From: Rhodanobacter sp. AS-Z3
GTDB taxonomy: Bacteria; Pseudomonadota; Gammaproteobacteria; Xanthomonadales; Rhodanobacteraceae
Direction of reading: 5' to 3'
DNA: 64,000 nt
Assembly (NCBI RefSeq): GCF_029224025.1
Contig: NZ_CP119392.1
Coordinates: 3,495,001-3,559,000, forward strand
In this document: positions 27,756-35,610 of the stretch, piece after piece
Numbering within the stretch: position 1 is the first letter of the stretch
Layout: the number at the start of each line of letters is the position of its first letter
Made by a program: the position numbers and the translations under genes
Notes under the pieces: model-generated
Seen by the model: the letters and a program-made list of their open reading frames with translations, nothing else
Told to the model about the DNA's origin: nothing
The model's database searches: none

Positions 27756-28049
27756 ATGGTCACCAATGGATGGAACCGCTTGTTGCTTGTTCTATCGGCA
27801 GCTTGGCTCTTGCTCGCAGGCCTGTGGATTTTCGCAAACTATCCGAATGTAACGCCAGATTTGGCCGCTTCACCGGTGAACGATCCATTTTTTAGCGTAG
27901 TTTCTACGGGAAATAGCGCCAGTCCGTTTCAGATCAGCGCGCATCCTTTGGCCATGGCAAGTTACATCGTCATCCCTATTCTTCTGTTGTGGGCTTTTGC
28001 CGGCGTCGTTCGCTGGATTAGACGCGGCTTTCGGCAAGACATTGCCTAA
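27756..28049 (+). CDS. Cassette 9: small membrane protein
   Basis: 97 residues with AGGAGAGG before the ATG. Membrane segments at about 8-28 and 66-86 flank an extracytoplasmic stretch (NYPNVTPDLAASPVNDPFFSVV...). The basic tail RWIRRGFRQDIA suggests that both ends are cytoplasmic. No family recognised. The stop is the TAA of attC9. Confidence 0.75.
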   Translation: MVTNGWNRLLLVLSAAWLLLAGLWIFANYPNVTPDLAASPVNDPFFSVVSTGNSASPFQISAHPLAMASYIVIPILLLWAFAGVVRWIRRGFRQDIA

Positions 28050-28100
28050 CCACTGGTCCGAGGCGGACGGCTGTGCCGCCGCTCCATTCCAACGTTGCAC
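28044..28100 (+). other. attC site 9, right core degenerate
   Basis: The left core GCCTAAC is intact. The stem GGCGGACGGCTGTGCCGCCGCTC remains. The right core reads GTTGCAC instead of GTTAGRC. Confidence 0.8.
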
Positions 28101-28117
28101 CTCACTGGGAGAATTTC

Positions 28118-28363
28118 TTGGGTACTGGATTTTGGGTCAAGCGTCTTCTTACCGTTCTTGTGGGCGCGTTCGCGATCATCTTCGCCGTGCAGCTGCTCAA
28201 GGGCCATAGCTTCGGTTATGCCGCGGCGCAGGGGGCCATTTGGGGCACTCTGGCTACGCTTATCTTCGGCGTCACCCGGTTCTTTCGAGCAAGACGTGGT
28301 CAGCATTGCGCGATGTGCAGGGACACGCCGGAGATGCAGCAAGACTCTCGCGGGGATGTCTAA
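28118..28363 (+). CDS. Cassette 10: small membrane protein
   Basis: 81 residues from a TTG at 28118 with GGGAG in front. The upstream ATG at 28073 lies inside attC9 and is unlikely. Two membrane segments (about 7-22 and 32-50) precede a cytoplasmic tail with CAMC. No family recognised. The stop is the TAA of attC10. Confidence 0.6.
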   Translation: MGTGFWVKRLLTVLVGAFAIIFAVQLLKGHSFGYAAAQGAIWGTLATLIFGVTRFFRARRGQHCAMCRDTPEMQQDSRGDV

Positions 28364-28411
28364 CCGCATTCGAGGCGGACGCCACGCCGCCGTTCAACTC
28401 CAGCGCCACGC
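28358..28411 (+). other. attC site 10, decayed
   Basis: The left core GTCTAAC and the stem region GGCGGACGCCACGCCGCCGTTC remain. The right core reads GCCACGC, so recombination there should be lost. Confidence 0.7.
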
Positions 28412-28414
28412 CTT

Positions 28415-28861
28415 ATGAAGAATGCGCCGCCCGGATACGAGTGTCCGTTCTGCGGCATTGCGGAGACGCTGCCCTCGTCCGCCCCGGAATCCGCCGTTGT
28501 GTTGGTGGATGCGAACCTGTTCGCCCTGGTCCCGACTCACCACTACGCTGGCATACGAGGCAACTGCCTGGTGGTACCTCGGAGCCACTATGAGAACGTG
28601 CTGGACATCCCGGACAACCTCGGTAGCGACTTCTTTCGTGCCACGCGTCGTCTCGCGGGTGCGATGCGGGAGGCTTTTGGGTGTGAAGGAATATCTACCC
28701 GCCAGCACAACGGTCCGGCCGGCGATCAAGACGTGTGGCACTACCATCTGCATGTATTTCCCCGCCAGCCAAATGACGGGCTGCATGCGGGGCGGAAAGT
28801 GCCGTACACGACCGAGGAACGCATTGCGGTGGCAGCAAGCCTGCGGGCCGCTTTGCGGTAG
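28415..28861 (+). CDS. HIT family nucleotide hydrolase/transferase
   Basis: 148 residues. The start YECPFCGI (a possible zinc-binding CxxC) and the active site HYHLHVFPR (HxHxHxx), preceded by QHNGPAGDQDVWH, define a histidine-triad protein. These act on nucleoside phosphoramidates or dinucleoside polyphosphates in the cytoplasm. It lies between two decayed attC-like sites and is therefore probably a fixed former cassette. Its codon use is closer to the chromosome than that of the cassettes further left. Confidence 0.88.
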   Translation: MKNAPPGYECPFCGIAETLPSSAPESAVVLVDANLFALVPTHHYAGIRGNCLVVPRSHYENVLDIPDNLGSDFFRATRRLAGAMREAFGCEGISTRQHNGPAGDQDVWHYHLHVFPRQPNDGLHAGRKVPYTTEERIAVAASLRAALR

Positions 28862-28903
28862 GTGTACGTTGCGTGCGAGTCGAGTTACCCGGATGCACCA
28901 TGC

Positions 28904-28961
28904 AAGCTTGGTCCGCAGTCCACGCGTACGGCCACGTCACCGCTCAGTTCCCGCGTCGGGC
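28904..28961 (+). other. Possible fully decayed attC (site 11)
   Basis: GCGTACGGCCACGTCACCGCTC followed by AGTTCCCGCGTCGGGC can be aligned with the right half of the other sites (GCGGACGGCTACGCCGCCGCTC, AACTCCAGCGTTAGGC). Both cores are damaged. It would mark the old right end of the array. Confidence 0.4.
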
Positions 28962-29008
28962 GGCACAAGGCCCCTCCGCGCCATTCACCGCATTCTGGGA
29001 AATTATTG

Positions 29009-29410
29009 ATGCACGCACGCAAGCAGATCGAAGACCTCGCGAAGTATTACCAGGAGTTCCACCATCGCTGCATGACCTGGTACATCCTCGTGCTGGGTTT
29101 GTTCATTGCCGGAGTGATCTCGTCACCGGCGGGGCTGCCTGGCGCAAGGCTCTGGATCGTGCCGATTCTCGTCTCCGCGGTGTTCATCGGCTTGGTCTTC
29201 TTTTATTACATGAATGTCTACGGCGCGAGGATCGACAAACTCAACGCCTATCTCGCCAACGAGGATCTCGATCCCCCGAAGGACTGGCGCACTGACCATC
29301 GGAATGTATCGTTCGGGCTACATGGCGTCGGCGCCGTGTTCATTGCCCTGGTTCTCGCAGGTCTGCAGGCAGCGCTGTTTTCCCTGGCGATCATCAAGTT
29401 CTATCTGTAG
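29009..29410 (+). CDS. Membrane protein of unknown function
   Basis: 133 residues from the ATG at 29009 with GGGA in front; the longer frame upstream has no good start. The N-terminal amphipathic part (MHARKQIEDLAKYYQEFHHR) is followed by membrane segments at about 23-43, 51-70 and 107-130. Between them lies a soluble loop with DKLNAYLANEDLDPPKDWRTDHRN. No family recognised. It may be another old cassette, but no attC is visible after it. Confidence 0.65.
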   Translation: MHARKQIEDLAKYYQEFHHRCMTWYILVLGLFIAGVISSPAGLPGARLWIVPILVSAVFIGLVFFYYMNVYGARIDKLNAYLANEDLDPPKDWRTDHRNVSFGLHGVGAVFIALVLAGLQAALFSLAIIKFYL

Positions 29411-29440
29411 CGCAGACTGAAGAACAACGAGGTGACTGCA

Positions 29441-29755
29441 ATGAAAGTGGGTCGCCTTGTCGCAGTACTGGCAGTGGCAGTTGCACTGGCTCTTGCCAGC
29501 GCCTTCGCGCTGGCAACGCTCGCCTCGAACAACTTGATCCCTTCAGTGGTTCGCGATCCTCTCCATGATTTCGTGCAGCCCGGCGTGACCGTCTGGTGGT
29601 TTTTGCTGGGTGGACCGTTTCGCAGCGCCCCCTCATCACCAGCAGGCATAGCCTTTGCGTCGGCGGTAAACGCGGCACTGTGGCTGGCCTTGCTTTGGCT
29701 CTTGTTGGCGTTGCTGCAGGTGATTCGCCGGCGATTGGCAACACGCCGTCACTGA
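29441..29755 (+). CDS. Small membrane protein of unknown function
   Basis: 104 residues from the ATG at 29441, with GAGG nine bases upstream; a GTG at 29432 is less likely. Hydrophobic segments at about 5-27 and 71-92 surround a periplasmic loop NLIPSVVRDPLHDFVQPGVTVWWFLLGGPFRSAP. The tail RRRLATRRH is strongly basic. It converges with the GGDEF/EAL gene. No family recognised. Confidence 0.6.
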   Translation: MKVGRLVAVLAVAVALALASAFALATLASNNLIPSVVRDPLHDFVQPGVTVWWFLLGGPFRSAPSSPAGIAFASAVNAALWLALLWLLLALLQVIRRRLATRRH

Positions 29756-29829
29756 ATGCGAGTACGTGATGGCAGACGCAACTTGGCGCGAGGCGCCTGG
29801 CTGGCGACTGGCAACGGCTGCTTGAACGG

Positions 29830-32712
29830 TCAGGCGCGTGCGGAACGCAGGCGCGCCTCAGCTTCTGCCACGCATAACCCCGGGTCGAGCAGAAAGCCCT
29901 GCAATTCATCGCAACCCGCGGCGAGCAGGAAGTCGGCCTGCGCCGCGGTCTCCACGCCTTCTGCGGCAATGCTCATGCGCAACTCATGGGCAACGGTGAT
30001 CACGGCTCGCACGATCGCCGTGTCGGCGGAATCCTCGGGCAGACCGCGCACAAAGCTCTGATCGATCTTCAACTTGTCGATCGGGAATTGCTTGAGATAG
30101 GCCAGTGACGAATAGCCGGTGCCGAAGTCGTCCAGCGATACCCGCACACCCAATGATTTCAATTCAGTCAGTGCGTTCTGTACCCGCGCCACGTTTTCCA
30201 TCAACGCGCTTTCGGTGATCTCGATGTCCAGCATGCTGGATGGAACGGCGTGACGCTGCAGGGCTTCGGCTACCTGCGCAACCAGGCCGGGGCGCTGCAA
30301 TTGCTGCGCCGAAACATTCACTGCCACCGTGAAGTCGCGATAGCCACGATCCAGCCACTGGCGTATCTGCCCGCAGGCAACATCGATGACCCATTCACCG
30401 ATCTCGGGCATCAGGCCGAGTGCTTCGGCAATCGGAATGAAACGGCCCGGCGACACCCTGCCCAACTGCTGACTGTTCCAGCGCAGCAGTGCTTCGAAGC
30501 CGGTCAACCGGTGCTCGGCCACGTCATGTTGCGGCTGGTAGTGCAGTTCGAACTCACCCAGGCGGATCGCATCACGCAGGTGATTGCCGAGCAGTAAACG
30601 ATCCTCGAGTTCGTGCATCTGTGCTTCGGAAAATTCGCAGACGCGATCACGGCCGTCCTGCTTGGCCTGATTCATCGCTGCTTCGGCCCGTTGCAAAAGG
30701 GTCTTCGCGTTGGTGCCGTGTTCGGGCGAATGGCTGATGCCGACGCTGGCCGTGAGCAACAATCGATAGTCATCACCTTCGATGGGCTCGGCTACCGCCG
30801 CACGCAGGCACTCGGCAAGCTTCAATGCGGCCGACGACGAAAGCCCCGCCGCTGTGACGAGAAATTCATCACCGGCGAAGCGGGCAATCCGGCCGTTGCC
30901 CTCGAGGGCAAGCTGAAGCTTCCACGCAAGCCGCTGCAAGACATCGTCGCCGGCCGGATGACCAACCGAGGCATTGACCAACTGGAATCGATCCAGCCCC
31001 ACCACCATGACCCATGCGGGGACCGATGGATCGCGCAGCATGTCTGCCAGCGCCTGCTCCAGCAGCAAATGGTGCGGCAGGCCGGTAACTGCATCGTGAC
31101 TGGAGGCGTAAGCCAGCTCCGCTTCTATCCGGCGTCGCTCGGTGATGTCGCGGGCGACGGCGTAGACCAGTCCATCGGGCGCCACGAACGACGCCCACTC
31201 CAGATACTTTTGACTGCCATCCCGACACAGGCAGCGGCAGGTAAAGGTTTGAACCTGCTGCCCGGCAGCATTGAGCTGCAACATGGGATCGGCGTCGGAC
31301 ATCGCGTCCTCCGCACGAAGAAATTCGCGGTAGCCGCGCGAGGTCAACTCATCGACGGAATAGCCGGTAACGCGCGACAGCGACGGATTGAACTGTACCA
31401 GCCGGCCAGCCGCCAGATCGATGATGCAGAAGATTTCCAGCGACATTTCAAAGAAGCGGGTGCGCTCGCGAAGACGGTGCGTGAGCTGCTCGCTTTCGAT
31501 TGCCACGGCGGTGAGCGGAAGCATGCGGTCAATGCTTTGCAGCTCCTCCGGACGCGGCTCGCGCGCTTCGCGAAAGTACACGGCGAACGTACCCAGCACC
31601 TTGCCGTCACGGCCGAGAACCGGGGTCGACCAGCAGGCTTTCAAGCCATGCACCAAGGCCAGTGACCGGTAATTCTCCCAATACGGATGCGTGGCGATGT
31701 CGGCCACCACGACGCGCTCGCGACGCCAGGCGGCGGTGCCGCAGGAGCCCCGCGCTTCGCCGATTTCAAGTCCGTGCAGGGCTCGGTTGAAGGTCTCGGG
31801 CAAACAGGGTGCGGCGCCGTGCAACACGTGGCGACCGCTCTCATCCAGCAGCAACAGCGAGCACAGCGCACCGGGATTCATCGTCTCGTGCAGGCGCGCA
31901 ATCTGATCCAGACTTTGTGCCAGCGAATGCCGCGCGGCAATGCCGGCAAGGATTTCATGCTGGCCGGCGTCCAGCTGTTGGGCGCGCTTGCGCTCGGTAA
32001 TGTCCTGGCAGGCACCCATCATGCGGAGCGGCTGACCAGCCTCATCAAAATCAACGCTGCCGCGGCTGAGCAGGGTACGCACCACGCCGTCGGCACGCTG
32101 GATGCGTTCCTCGAACTCGAACGGCTGGCGACTGTTCAATGCCTGCCCGATCGTCTGTTGCACCCGTTCACGATCGTCCTGATGCACCAGGGCGAGGTAG
32201 GCCTCGAACGTCGCCCCGTGCTGCTTCGGTGACACACCATAGATGCGGTACAACTCATCCGACCAGGTCACCCGGTTGCCGGCAATGTCCCAGTCCCAGC
32301 TACCGAGGTGTGCCTCCCGCTGCGCATACGACAGCATGTGCTGCTGTTCCTGCAACTCCTGTTCGGTGCGCTTGCGCTCGGTGATGTCGAGGAAGTAAAT
32401 GGTCAGCCCATCCGCCGACGGATAGATCCGATTCTCGAACCAGCGATCTTGCGGCGGGTACCGGACCTCCATGTGCACTGGCTGCTGCTCGGTCATCGCC
32501 CGTTCGCAGGCCAGCTGGAACGGAAGCCCATGGGTATCCGGAAATACTTCCATCACCTGGCGGCCAAGCAGCTCGTCGGCACGACGACCCAGCTGCTCGC
32601 ACGCCTTCGCGTTGACGTAGGTGCAGCGCCAGTCACGATCCAGCGCCACGTACGCATCGGCGATGCGTTCGAACACCTGGTGAAACTCCAATTCGGAGAT
32701 GGTCCGTTGCAC
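29830..32712 (-). CDS. PAS-PAS-GAF-PAS-GGDEF-EAL cyclic-di-GMP signalling protein
   Basis: 960 residues with a GTG start and no membrane segment. Order by motif: two PAS domains (about 5-120 and 125-245, each ending DITERKR), a GAF domain (250-410, EARGSCGTAAWR), a third PAS (415-540), GGDEF (545-700) and EAL (710-955). The GGDEF signature is changed to AGDEF (RIARFAGDEF), so cyclase activity is doubtful. The EAL motifs are complete (FEALLRW, NVSAQQL, EITES, LDDFGTGYSSL, KIDQSFV, EGVET). A phosphodiesterase controlled by cytosolic sensing is the likely role. It stands alone, with the LacI gene 83 bases behind it on the same strand. Confidence 0.92.
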   Translation of the reverse strand: MQRTISELEFHQVFERIADAYVALDRDWRCTYVNAKACEQLGRRADELLGRQVMEVFPDTHGLPFQLACERAMTEQQPVHMEVRYPPQDRWFENRIYPSADGLTIYFLDITERKRTEQELQEQQHMLSYAQREAHLGSWDWDIAGNRVTWSDELYRIYGVSPKQHGATFEAYLALVHQDDRERVQQTIGQALNSRQPFEFEERIQRADGVVRTLLSRGSVDFDEAGQPLRMMGACQDITERKRAQQLDAGQHEILAGIAARHSLAQSLDQIARLHETMNPGALCSLLLLDESGRHVLHGAAPCLPETFNRALHGLEIGEARGSCGTAAWRRERVVVADIATHPYWENYRSLALVHGLKACWSTPVLGRDGKVLGTFAVYFREAREPRPEELQSIDRMLPLTAVAIESEQLTHRLRERTRFFEMSLEIFCIIDLAAGRLVQFNPSLSRVTGYSVDELTSRGYREFLRAEDAMSDADPMLQLNAAGQQVQTFTCRCLCRDGSQKYLEWASFVAPDGLVYAVARDITERRRIEAELAYASSHDAVTGLPHHLLLEQALADMLRDPSVPAWVMVVGLDRFQLVNASVGHPAGDDVLQRLAWKLQLALEGNGRIARFAGDEFLVTAAGLSSSAALKLAECLRAAVAEPIEGDDYRLLLTASVGISHSPEHGTNAKTLLQRAEAAMNQAKQDGRDRVCEFSEAQMHELEDRLLLGNHLRDAIRLGEFELHYQPQHDVAEHRLTGFEALLRWNSQQLGRVSPGRFIPIAEALGLMPEIGEWVIDVACGQIRQWLDRGYRDFTVAVNVSAQQLQRPGLVAQVAEALQRHAVPSSMLDIEITESALMENVARVQNALTELKSLGVRVSLDDFGTGYSSLAYLKQFPIDKLKIDQSFVRGLPEDSADTAIVRAVITVAHELRMSIAAEGVETAAQADFLLAAGCDELQGFLLDPGLCVAEAEARLRSARA

Positions 32713-32795
32713 AGCGATCTCGACCCCGTCATGCGGAGAAACCTGGACAGCCCCTGCAGACTACGGGATCAACGGCGTCGACCGCAATGACGGCC

Positions 32796-33815
32796 TCAGC
32801 GCAGGCTGGAGCGGCGCACCATCAGCTTTACCGGCAGCACTTCGCTATCCACCGGCTCGCCGCGAATCAGTCCGAGCAGGCTATCGACCAGCACTTCGCC
32901 GGCCTGGCGGGTGTCCTGCAGCACGGTGGTCAGCGGCGGATTGACGAAGCTGGCAGTGGCAATATCGTCGAAGCCGACCAGCGCCACGTCTTGCGGCACG
33001 CGCAGGCCGTGATCACTGAGCGCGCGCATGGCGCCAATCGCGATCAGGTCGCTGGCGGCGAACACCGCATCGAAACCGGTTTCGTTGAGAATCAGGCCAC
33101 GCATGGCCTCGTAGCCGGAGTGTTCGGTGCTTTCCGCGTTCTGCTGCAGGGCGGGGTCGACCTCGACACCGGCCGCTTCCAGTGCCTGCACATAACCGCG
33201 ATAGCGACCGAAGAATTCCGGGTAATGACTGGAGGCGTCACCAAGGAAGGCAATCCGGCGACAGCCGCGTTCGAGCAGATGCTCGGCAACCGCCAGACCA
33301 CCGGCGAAATTGTCGCAACCGATCGACACGCCGGGTTGATCCGGCAGCACCGCGCCCCAGCGTACGAAACGGGTGCCCTGGGCGACCAACTTTTCCAGCT
33401 TGTCGGTATAGGCCAGGTAGTCGCCGTAACCCAGCAGGATCAACCCATCGGCTTTTTTGCTGTCGGCGAAATCGGCATGCCAGTCATGCGAGAACTGCTG
33501 GAAGGAAATCAGCAGGTCGTAGCCCTGCAGCGCGCAGGCGCGGGTGATCGAGCCAAGCATCGACAGGAAGAACGGATTGATGTGTGACTCGTCGGCGGTG
33601 GGGTCTTCGAAGAACAACAGCGCCAACGTGCCGGTATGCATCTTGCGCAGGTTCGACGCGTTCTTGTCGACCTTGTAGTTGAGCTGGTCGGCGGCAGCCT
33701 GAATGCGCCGCCGGGTTTCCTCATTGACCAGGGGGCTGCCGCGCAGCGCACGTGACACCGTGGCCTGGGATACCCCGGTCAGGTGGGCAATATCGATGGA
33801 GGTCGCCTTTGCCAT
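32796..33815 (-). CDS. LacI-family transcriptional regulator
   Basis: 339 residues from the ATG at 33815; the open frame further upstream lacks HTH-compatible sequence. The HTH MAKATSIDIAHLTGVSQATVSRALRGSPLVNEETRRRI is followed by the sensor domain (LALLFFEDPTADESHINPFF, FAASDLIAIGAMRALSDHGLRVPQDVALVGFDD). It lies 159 bases downstream of the MFS hexose porter on the same strand and may be read with it. The porter has both box A and box B upstream. This protein is a candidate for one of them, most simply box A if the regulator at 15086 takes box B. That assignment is inference. Confidence 0.92.
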   Translation of the reverse strand: MAKATSIDIAHLTGVSQATVSRALRGSPLVNEETRRRIQAAADQLNYKVDKNASNLRKMHTGTLALLFFEDPTADESHINPFFLSMLGSITRACALQGYDLLISFQQFSHDWHADFADSKKADGLILLGYGDYLAYTDKLEKLVAQGTRFVRWGAVLPDQPGVSIGCDNFAGGLAVAEHLLERGCRRIAFLGDASSHYPEFFGRYRGYVQALEAAGVEVDPALQQNAESTEHSGYEAMRGLILNETGFDAVFAASDLIAIGAMRALSDHGLRVPQDVALVGFDDIATASFVNPPLTTVLQDTRQAGEVLVDSLLGLIRGEPVDSEVLPVKLMVRRSSLR

Positions 33816-33847
33816 CTGTCGCAGCACCATCCGCCAGCAAGTCGCGC

Positions 33848-33864
33848 GACGGCACCGTGCCGTC
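33848..33864. promoter_or_regulatory. Palindrome upstream of LacI gene
   Basis: GACGGCAC-C-GTGCCGTC: two perfect 8-base arms around one base, ending 33 bases before the LacI start. It could be an autoregulatory operator. No second copy was seen in the window, and in DNA this GC-rich chance is not negligible. Confidence 0.35.
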
Positions 33865-33974
33865 ACCTCCGAATCCTAGCCGGTTTGCGCGCCGCGTGTC
33901 GTATCGCGCACGTCGCTGCTCCCACGCCGCACAGGCAGCGGGCCTGGCGATGGGCGCGATACGATGTTCCATGT

Positions 33975-35399
33975 TCACGCCCGCATGTCCTCAAGCTCGA
34001 CGCCCTTGGTCTCGCGCACGCCTGACAAGACGAACAGCAACGACAGCACGGCGAAGCCCGCGTACAGGCCATAGGCGAAGGTGAGCCCCCTCTCGGCCAG
34101 CGCGGGGAAGCTGCTGGTGATCGCGAAGTTGGCCAGCCATTGCGCGGCAGCCGCCACCGCCAGCGCGGTAGCGCGAATATGGTTGGGGAACATCTCACCC
34201 AGCAGCACCCACACCACCGGGCCCCAACTGACACCGAAGAACACCACGTAGGCATTCGCCGCCACCAGCGCCACCATGCCGACCGAACCGGGCAGACTCA
34301 GTTCCGCGCCGCTTCCGGTCGCCTGCGAGAAGCACCACGCCATCGCACCGAGGGTTATCGCCATGCCCGCCGAACCCACCACCAGCAGCGGCTTGCGGCC
34401 GATTTTGTCGACCAGTGCAATCGCCACCAGGGTCACCAGCACGTTGACGATCGAGGTGACCACCGTGATGGTGAACGAGTCTGCCTCACTGAAGCCCACC
34501 GAATGCCACAGCGTGGACGAATAGTAGAAAATCACGTTGATGCCCACGAACTGCTGGAACACCGACAACAGAATGCCGACCCAGACCACCGGCAGCAGCC
34601 CGGCGGCCTTGCCACGCAGGTCGCTCAAGCGCGGCTTGTGTTCCGACTGCAAGCTGCCCGCGATGTCACTCAGCTTGCTTTCGAGGGCGGCGTCGCTGTG
34701 CATGTTCAGCACCTTGCGCAGCACCACGCGGGCTTCGTCGATGCGGCCCGTGGCCACCAGATGGCGTGGCGATTCGGGAACGCCCAGCACCAGCACGCCG
34801 TAAATCAGCGCCGGCACGGTGGCCACCAGGAACATCCAGCGCCACGCAGCCAGGCCCAACCACAGCGGCTGGCTGGAACCGCCGGCAGCGCCACTCAACC
34901 ACGCGTCGCTGAGCAGGGCGGCGAAGATGCCCAGCACGATCGCCAGTTGCTGCATCGAGCCCAGCCGGCCACGAATATGCGCCGGCGATACTTCGGCGAT
35001 GTAGGTCGGCGCGATCACCGAGGCCACGCCGACACCGATACCGCCAACCAGTCGCCACAGAATCAGATCCCAAACGGCGGTTGCCATGCCTGAACCGATG
35101 GCGCTGGCGACCAGCAGCACTGCAGCCACCTGCATGGTGCGCACGCGGCCGAAACGGTTGGCCAGCATGCCGGCGTACCAGGCACCCAACGCCGAACCCA
35201 GCAGCGCACAAGACACCGCAAAGCCGATTTGTGCCGCGTCCAGCGCGAAGCTGCCGCGAATCGCATCCACGGCGCCGTTGATCACCGCCGTGTCAAAACC
35301 GAACAGGAATCCCCCCAGTGCCGCCGCGGCGGAAATCAGCACCACGCGTGCCGTGGCGTGCTGGCCCAGCCCATCACCTGTTGCTTGCATCGTGCTCAT
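33975..35399 (-). CDS. MFS sugar porter (hexose:H+ symporter type)
   Basis: 474 residues with 12 membrane segments. The sugar-porter signatures are present: GGFLFGFDTAVINGA, RFGRVRTM, RLVGGIGVGVAS followed by PTYIAEVSPAHIRGRLGSM, GVPESPRHL, and QQFVGINVIFYYS in the second half. This is the XylE/GalP/GLUT family, importing monosaccharides such as glucose. GGGGAGA precedes the ATG. Its promoter region carries one copy each of boxes A and B, tying it to both the alpha- and the beta-glucan loci 14-35 kb away. Likely function: uptake of the glucose released by the periplasmic glycosidases. Confidence 0.92.
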   Translation of the reverse strand: MSTMQATGDGLGQHATARVVLISAAAALGGFLFGFDTAVINGAVDAIRGSFALDAAQIGFAVSCALLGSALGAWYAGMLANRFGRVRTMQVAAVLLVASAIGSGMATAVWDLILWRLVGGIGVGVASVIAPTYIAEVSPAHIRGRLGSMQQLAIVLGIFAALLSDAWLSGAAGGSSQPLWLGLAAWRWMFLVATVPALIYGVLVLGVPESPRHLVATGRIDEARVVLRKVLNMHSDAALESKLSDIAGSLQSEHKPRLSDLRGKAAGLLPVVWVGILLSVFQQFVGINVIFYYSSTLWHSVGFSEADSFTITVVTSIVNVLVTLVAIALVDKIGRKPLLVVGSAGMAITLGAMAWCFSQATGSGAELSLPGSVGMVALVAANAYVVFFGVSWGPVVWVLLGEMFPNHIRATALAVAAAAQWLANFAITSSFPALAERGLTFAYGLYAGFAVLSLLFVLSGVRETKGVELEDMRA

Positions 35400-35467
35400 C
35401 GCGTCTCCCCAACGTCATGGCGTGTCATCGCAGTCGATTCTGCGGCGTGTGTGCAGCGCTGTCCGGC

Positions 35468-35481
35468 TGAATACGTATGCA
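35468..35481 (+). promoter_or_regulatory. LacI-type operator candidate (box A)
   Basis: TGAATACGTATGCA, 68 bases upstream of the MFS hexose porter start. Fourth copy in the window. Confidence 0.7.
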
Positions 35482-35547
35482 GCGGCCGCTGACCGCGCAG
35501 CCGTACGCCGCCCCGTTGCGCCGGATGGCTTGTTTGCGCGACAACTA

Positions 35548-35561
35548 TGACAGCGCTGTCA
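35548..35561. promoter_or_regulatory. LacI-type operator candidate (box B)
   Basis: TGACAGCGCTGTCA, a perfect palindrome identical to the one before the GH3 gene, 148 bases upstream of the porter start and 66 bases beyond box A. Confidence 0.75.
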
Positions 35562-35610
35562 GCATTCGCCAAGCATGGCCTTTCAAAGTGGAGAAAGCGG
35601 TGTTCCTCCG

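Larger units (their letters stand above)
22134..28961 (+). mobile_element. Integron gene cassette array lacking an integrase (CALIN)
   Basis: At least eight attC sites of 54-63 bases recur every 240-450 bases, apart from the places enlarged by insertion sequences. Each starts with RYYTAAC-like and ends with GTTAGRC-like cores around the stem AAGCGG/CCGCTT. Between them lie single small ORFs in one direction, several ending with the TAA of the next attC core. No intI gene occurs in the window. The cluster therefore fits the definition of attC sites without an integrase. One IS1182-type and one IS110-type element have entered it. Confidence 0.93.

Noticed and set aside
28073-28117. ATG start for cassette 10 inside attC9
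   Set aside because: The first 15 codons would be attC sequence; the TTG at 28118 has a good ribosome binding site.
22524-28411. Regularly repeated 55-60 base units read as a CRISPR array
   Set aside because: Spacing is 240-450 bases and uneven, units have long internal stems and GTTRRRY ends, and genes lie between them; these are attC sites.
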